NCBI GenBank assembly: GCA_017555845.1
Contig: JAFZFO010000055.1
Coordinates: 1-64,000 of the forward strand
Length of the DNA: 64,000 nt
Direction: 5' to 3'
Origin: Bacteroidaceae bacterium
GTDB taxonomy: Bacteria > Bacteroidota > Bacteroidia > Bacteroidales > Bacteroidaceae
Part shown: one piece after another, positions 61,776 to 64,000 of the stretch
Position numbering within the stretch: the first letter of the stretch is position 1
Layout of the letters: each line of letters opens with the position of its first letter
Translations under genes and position numbers: made by a program
The notes under the pieces: generated by a model
What the model was told of the DNA's origin: nothing
Databases searched by the model: none
The model's input: the letters and a program-made list of their open reading frames with translations, nothing else

Positions 61776-64000
61776 ATGAAAAAGATCTTCTTTATGCTCG
61801 TCTCTTTCTTGTGTTTGGCTTTTGCCGCACAGGCTCAGACAGTAACTGATCTCTCGCAATTGAGTAACGACAAAGTCTACACATTGCGTAGTGCACGTGC
61901 ATTCTTGTTCTACAGCGACAAGGTGCCTGGCGAAATCTGTGGTAGCACAGGTAAGGCTGTCGGTACAGTGACAAGAAACAATTCAGACCCAGCACAGTTG
62001 TTCCGTATCGAGAAGAACGGCTCAAACTACTATCTCTACAGTGTAGGTGCCGAGAAGTATGTAAGCTCAAACGGTAGCTATGAGGCCAAGGCTTCTTCAG
62101 TTCTTACCTTGACAAAGGTAAGCGGCAACTATCCTTGGAAGCTTTTGATTGGCGGTAACGGTATGAACTCTCAGGAGCAGGGCCAGATGGACGCCGGTAT
62201 TGTAGTGAACAGCTGGACAACTACTGACGCGGGTAACTGCTACATCATTGAGGAGGGCGTTGCTCCATCTTCTGATTTCTCAGTGTCTGTCCTTGGTACA
62301 GACGATGCTGCTGCCGGTGTTGTAATCAACGGAACAGAGTACAAGAACGGCGATACATTCTCTGTTGAATTTGTGCTCAAGAGAAGCCACCTCAAGGCTA
62401 ACCCTGTTGAGGGCAAGCTCGCTTCGGCAAGCATCAGCGGTTCTGTAGTTTATGTAAGCTACTTCGATGCCGATACAAAGTTCTATACAATCCGTGGTGG
62501 CCACGGCGGTTATGTGAGCTTGAATCCTGACTATGTAGAGGGTGGCAACCTGTTGCTTACAAATACAAACACTCCACGCGACAACCAGGGTATCTGGGCG
62601 TTTGTGAAGGATGGTTCTGCCTATAAGATCTACAACTATTCTACAGGTCTTTCAAAGGTGCTTGGCATGACTGGTAGCGAGGCCAACGCACGCGCTACAA
62701 TGGTTGCTCCCGAGAATACATCATACACAACAAAGTTTGACGGAACAATCAAGTTCAGCGCTACTGAGCCTTCTTACATCAAGAAGTCCGGTACAAGCAG
62801 TGACTATTGGAACAAGCGTGGCAACTACCTTGCATTGTGGAACAGTTCTTCAGCTACAAACAACGACCAGGGTAGCCAGTTCTACCTCGAGGAGGTTGAC
62901 TGTGCCGACTATCCCGATGAGTACATCCATGAGATCTCTGAGATTGAGGGTGTTGCTTCATACTCTCCAAAGAACCCAAATACATTGTGGTACACAACAT
63001 CGGCTGAGGCTGCCGGCGTAAGCTACCCATGGATGGAGTACGCATTGCCACTTGGTAACGGTGAGCTCGGCTGTATGGTATTCGGCGGTGTACGCACTGA
63101 GGAACTCCAGTTCAACGAGAAGACTCTCTGGAGCGGTCCTGCAAACACTGTAGGTGCCGGTAGCGGTAACCGTACATTCATGAACTTCGGTTCATTGCTC
63201 ATCGCAAACAACGACAATGCTGTTTACGAGGGTGTTACAGACTACGTACGTTACCTCGACATCGAGGAGGGTATCGCAGGTGTTGAGTTCAAGAACGTAA
63301 ACGGTACAAAGCAGGTGCGCAAGTACTTCAGCTCTGCTCCTGATCAGGTAATCGCAGGTCAGTACAAGACAGAGGGCGAGGACAAGCTCAACCTTATATT
63401 CATGTTGGAGCCTGGTACAGGTATCGGTGCAGGTGCTGTTACTTACAGCGGCAACACAGCCGAGTTCACAGGCGCAATGACTGCTGTAAACTACGCTGCA
63501 CGTCTGCATGTCGTTGCCGATGATGCTGCAACTGTTACTGCATCGGGCAAGGGTATCACTGTGAAGAACGCTACAGAGGTTACATTCTACCTCAAGGGCG
63601 CTACAAACTTCAACGGCGACATGGAGGTTCTCAACAACTACTTCACAACTGAGTCTTCTGCTCAGGTTAACGAGCGCGTGAAGGGTGAGATTGAGGCTGC
63701 ACAGGCAAAGGGCTTTGAGGCTGTTGAGGCTGCACACGTTGCCGATTTCACTGCAATTACAAAGCGCATGACCTTCGACCTTGGTCTTACAACTCCAACA
63801 GTTGACACAAAGGCTTTGGTTGACAAGTATTATCCAAACAACTCTAACGCGAACAGCACACAGAACGACCACCTGTTCCTTGAGCAGTTGTATTTCCACT
63901 ATGGCCGTTACTTGGCTATCAGCTCAAACCGCAAGCCTATCGCGGCTCCTAACACCCTCCAGGGTATCTGGAACGACCGTGGTACAGATTCGCCATGGAA
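61776..64000 (+). CDS. Secreted GH95-type alpha-L-fucosidase (3' end cut by the window)
   Basis: The frame is open to the end, 741 codons, with no stop. A signal peptide ends at AQAQ. Residues about 25-400 form an unusually long N-terminal region. One part (LSQLSNDKVYTLRSARAF to AGNCYIIEEG) and another (GTIKFSATEPSYIKK to SQFYLEEVD) look like beta-trefoil-like modules found in Prevotella glycosidases. From about residue 404 the GH95 family is clear: PLGNGELGCMVFGG, LQFNEKTLWSGP, and LYFHYGRYLAISSNRKPIAA, split by its S-S-N, then NTLQGIWND. GH95 enzymes remove fucose from mucin and host glycans. The catalytic residues lie past the visible end. Confidence 0.88.
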   Translation, partial: MKKIFFMLVSFLCLAFAAQAQTVTDLSQLSNDKVYTLRSARAFLFYSDKVPGEICGSTGKAVGTVTRNNSDPAQLFRIEKNGSNYYLYSVGAEKYVSSNGSYEAKASSVLTLTKVSGNYPWKLLIGGNGMNSQEQGQMDAGIVVNSWTTTDAGNCYIIEEGVAPSSDFSVSVLGTDDAAAGVVINGTEYKNGDTFSVEFVLKRSHLKANPVEGKLASASISGSVVYVSYFDADTKFYTIRGGHGGYVSLNPDYVEGGNLLLTNTNTPRDNQGIWAFVKDGSAYKIYNYSTGLSKVLGMTGSEANARATMVAPENTSYTTKFDGTIKFSATEPSYIKKSGTSSDYWNKRGNYLALWNSSSATNNDQGSQFYLEEVDCADYPDEYIHEISEIEGVASYSPKNPNTLWYTTSAEAAGVSYPWMEYALPLGNGELGCMVFGGVRTEELQFNEKTLWSGPANTVGAGSGNRTFMNFGSLLIANNDNAVYEGVTDYVRYLDIEEGIAGVEFKNVNGTKQVRKYFSSAPDQVIAGQYKTEGEDKLNLIFMLEPGTGIGAGAVTYSGNTAEFTGAMTAVNYAARLHVVADDAATVTASGKGITVKNATEVTFYLKGATNFNGDMEVLNNYFTTESSAQVNERVKGEIEAAQAKGFEAVEAAHVADFTAITKRMTFDLGLTTPTVDTKALVDKYYPNNSNANSTQNDHLFLEQLYFHYGRYLAISSNRKPIAAPNTLQGIWNDRGTDSPW

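Overview
The window looks like a chromosomal segment of a Bacteroidota organism, order Bacteroidales, probably close to Prevotella, Paraprevotella or Bacteroides. The evidence is the recurring TTG / TAnnTTTG promoter pattern, the lack of Shine-Dalgarno sequences, and Bacteroidales-type proteins: a DUF5723 barrel, TlpA with a DUF4369 domain, an OstA-like protein, a PorT-like barrel, and a nucleotidase split over two genes. The genus is an inference; no 16S sequence lies inside the window.

Layout. 1-600: the end of an rRNA operon (5S plus terminator), followed by a decayed second 5S 3' end. 600-5500: an orphan sensor kinase, DUF177-rpmF, era and der; the der 3' end is repeated in tandem. 5600-12700: an uncharacterised lipoprotein/outer-membrane barrel pair, convergent mlaFE genes, and lptB. 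12800-27640: tig, clpP-clpX, recQ-guaB, then an envelope operon of three periplasmic PPIase-like proteins, an OstA-like protein, a small membrane protein and mutL. 27700-36000: an abundant-type OmpA protein with a long leader, two identical tRNA-Val genes, purB, an rluB-like gene, asnS, an EamA exporter and a mannose-1-phosphate guanylyltransferase. 36000-46000: housekeeping genes (acyl-ACP thioesterase, ferredoxin, TlpA-like, split nucleotidase, rplS, frr, rsgA, asd, tcdA, lolD).

46150-50500 is a visibly AT-rich accessory island. It holds a WYL-domain-like protein facing five co-oriented genes of unknown or barely recognisable function, and it is bounded on one side by a candidate structured non-coding RNA (6S-like) with its own promoter and terminator. 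This is the best candidate for undescribed biology here.

51000-64000: an ABC-F ATPase, a PorT-like barrel, a YqiA-like esterase, a TonB-dependent receptor with a small lipoprotein and a DUF4091/GH123-like glycosidase, a TPM-LemA pair, a flavodiiron protein, and the start of a secreted GH95-type fucosidase with a long N-terminal beta-trefoil-like region, cut by the window end. Together these suggest a glycan-degrading anaerobe: periplasmic chaperones and the Lpt/Lol/Mla genes build the envelope, the receptor and secreted glycosidases handle glycans, and the flavodiiron protein and ferredoxin suit anaerobic metabolism with oxygen defence.
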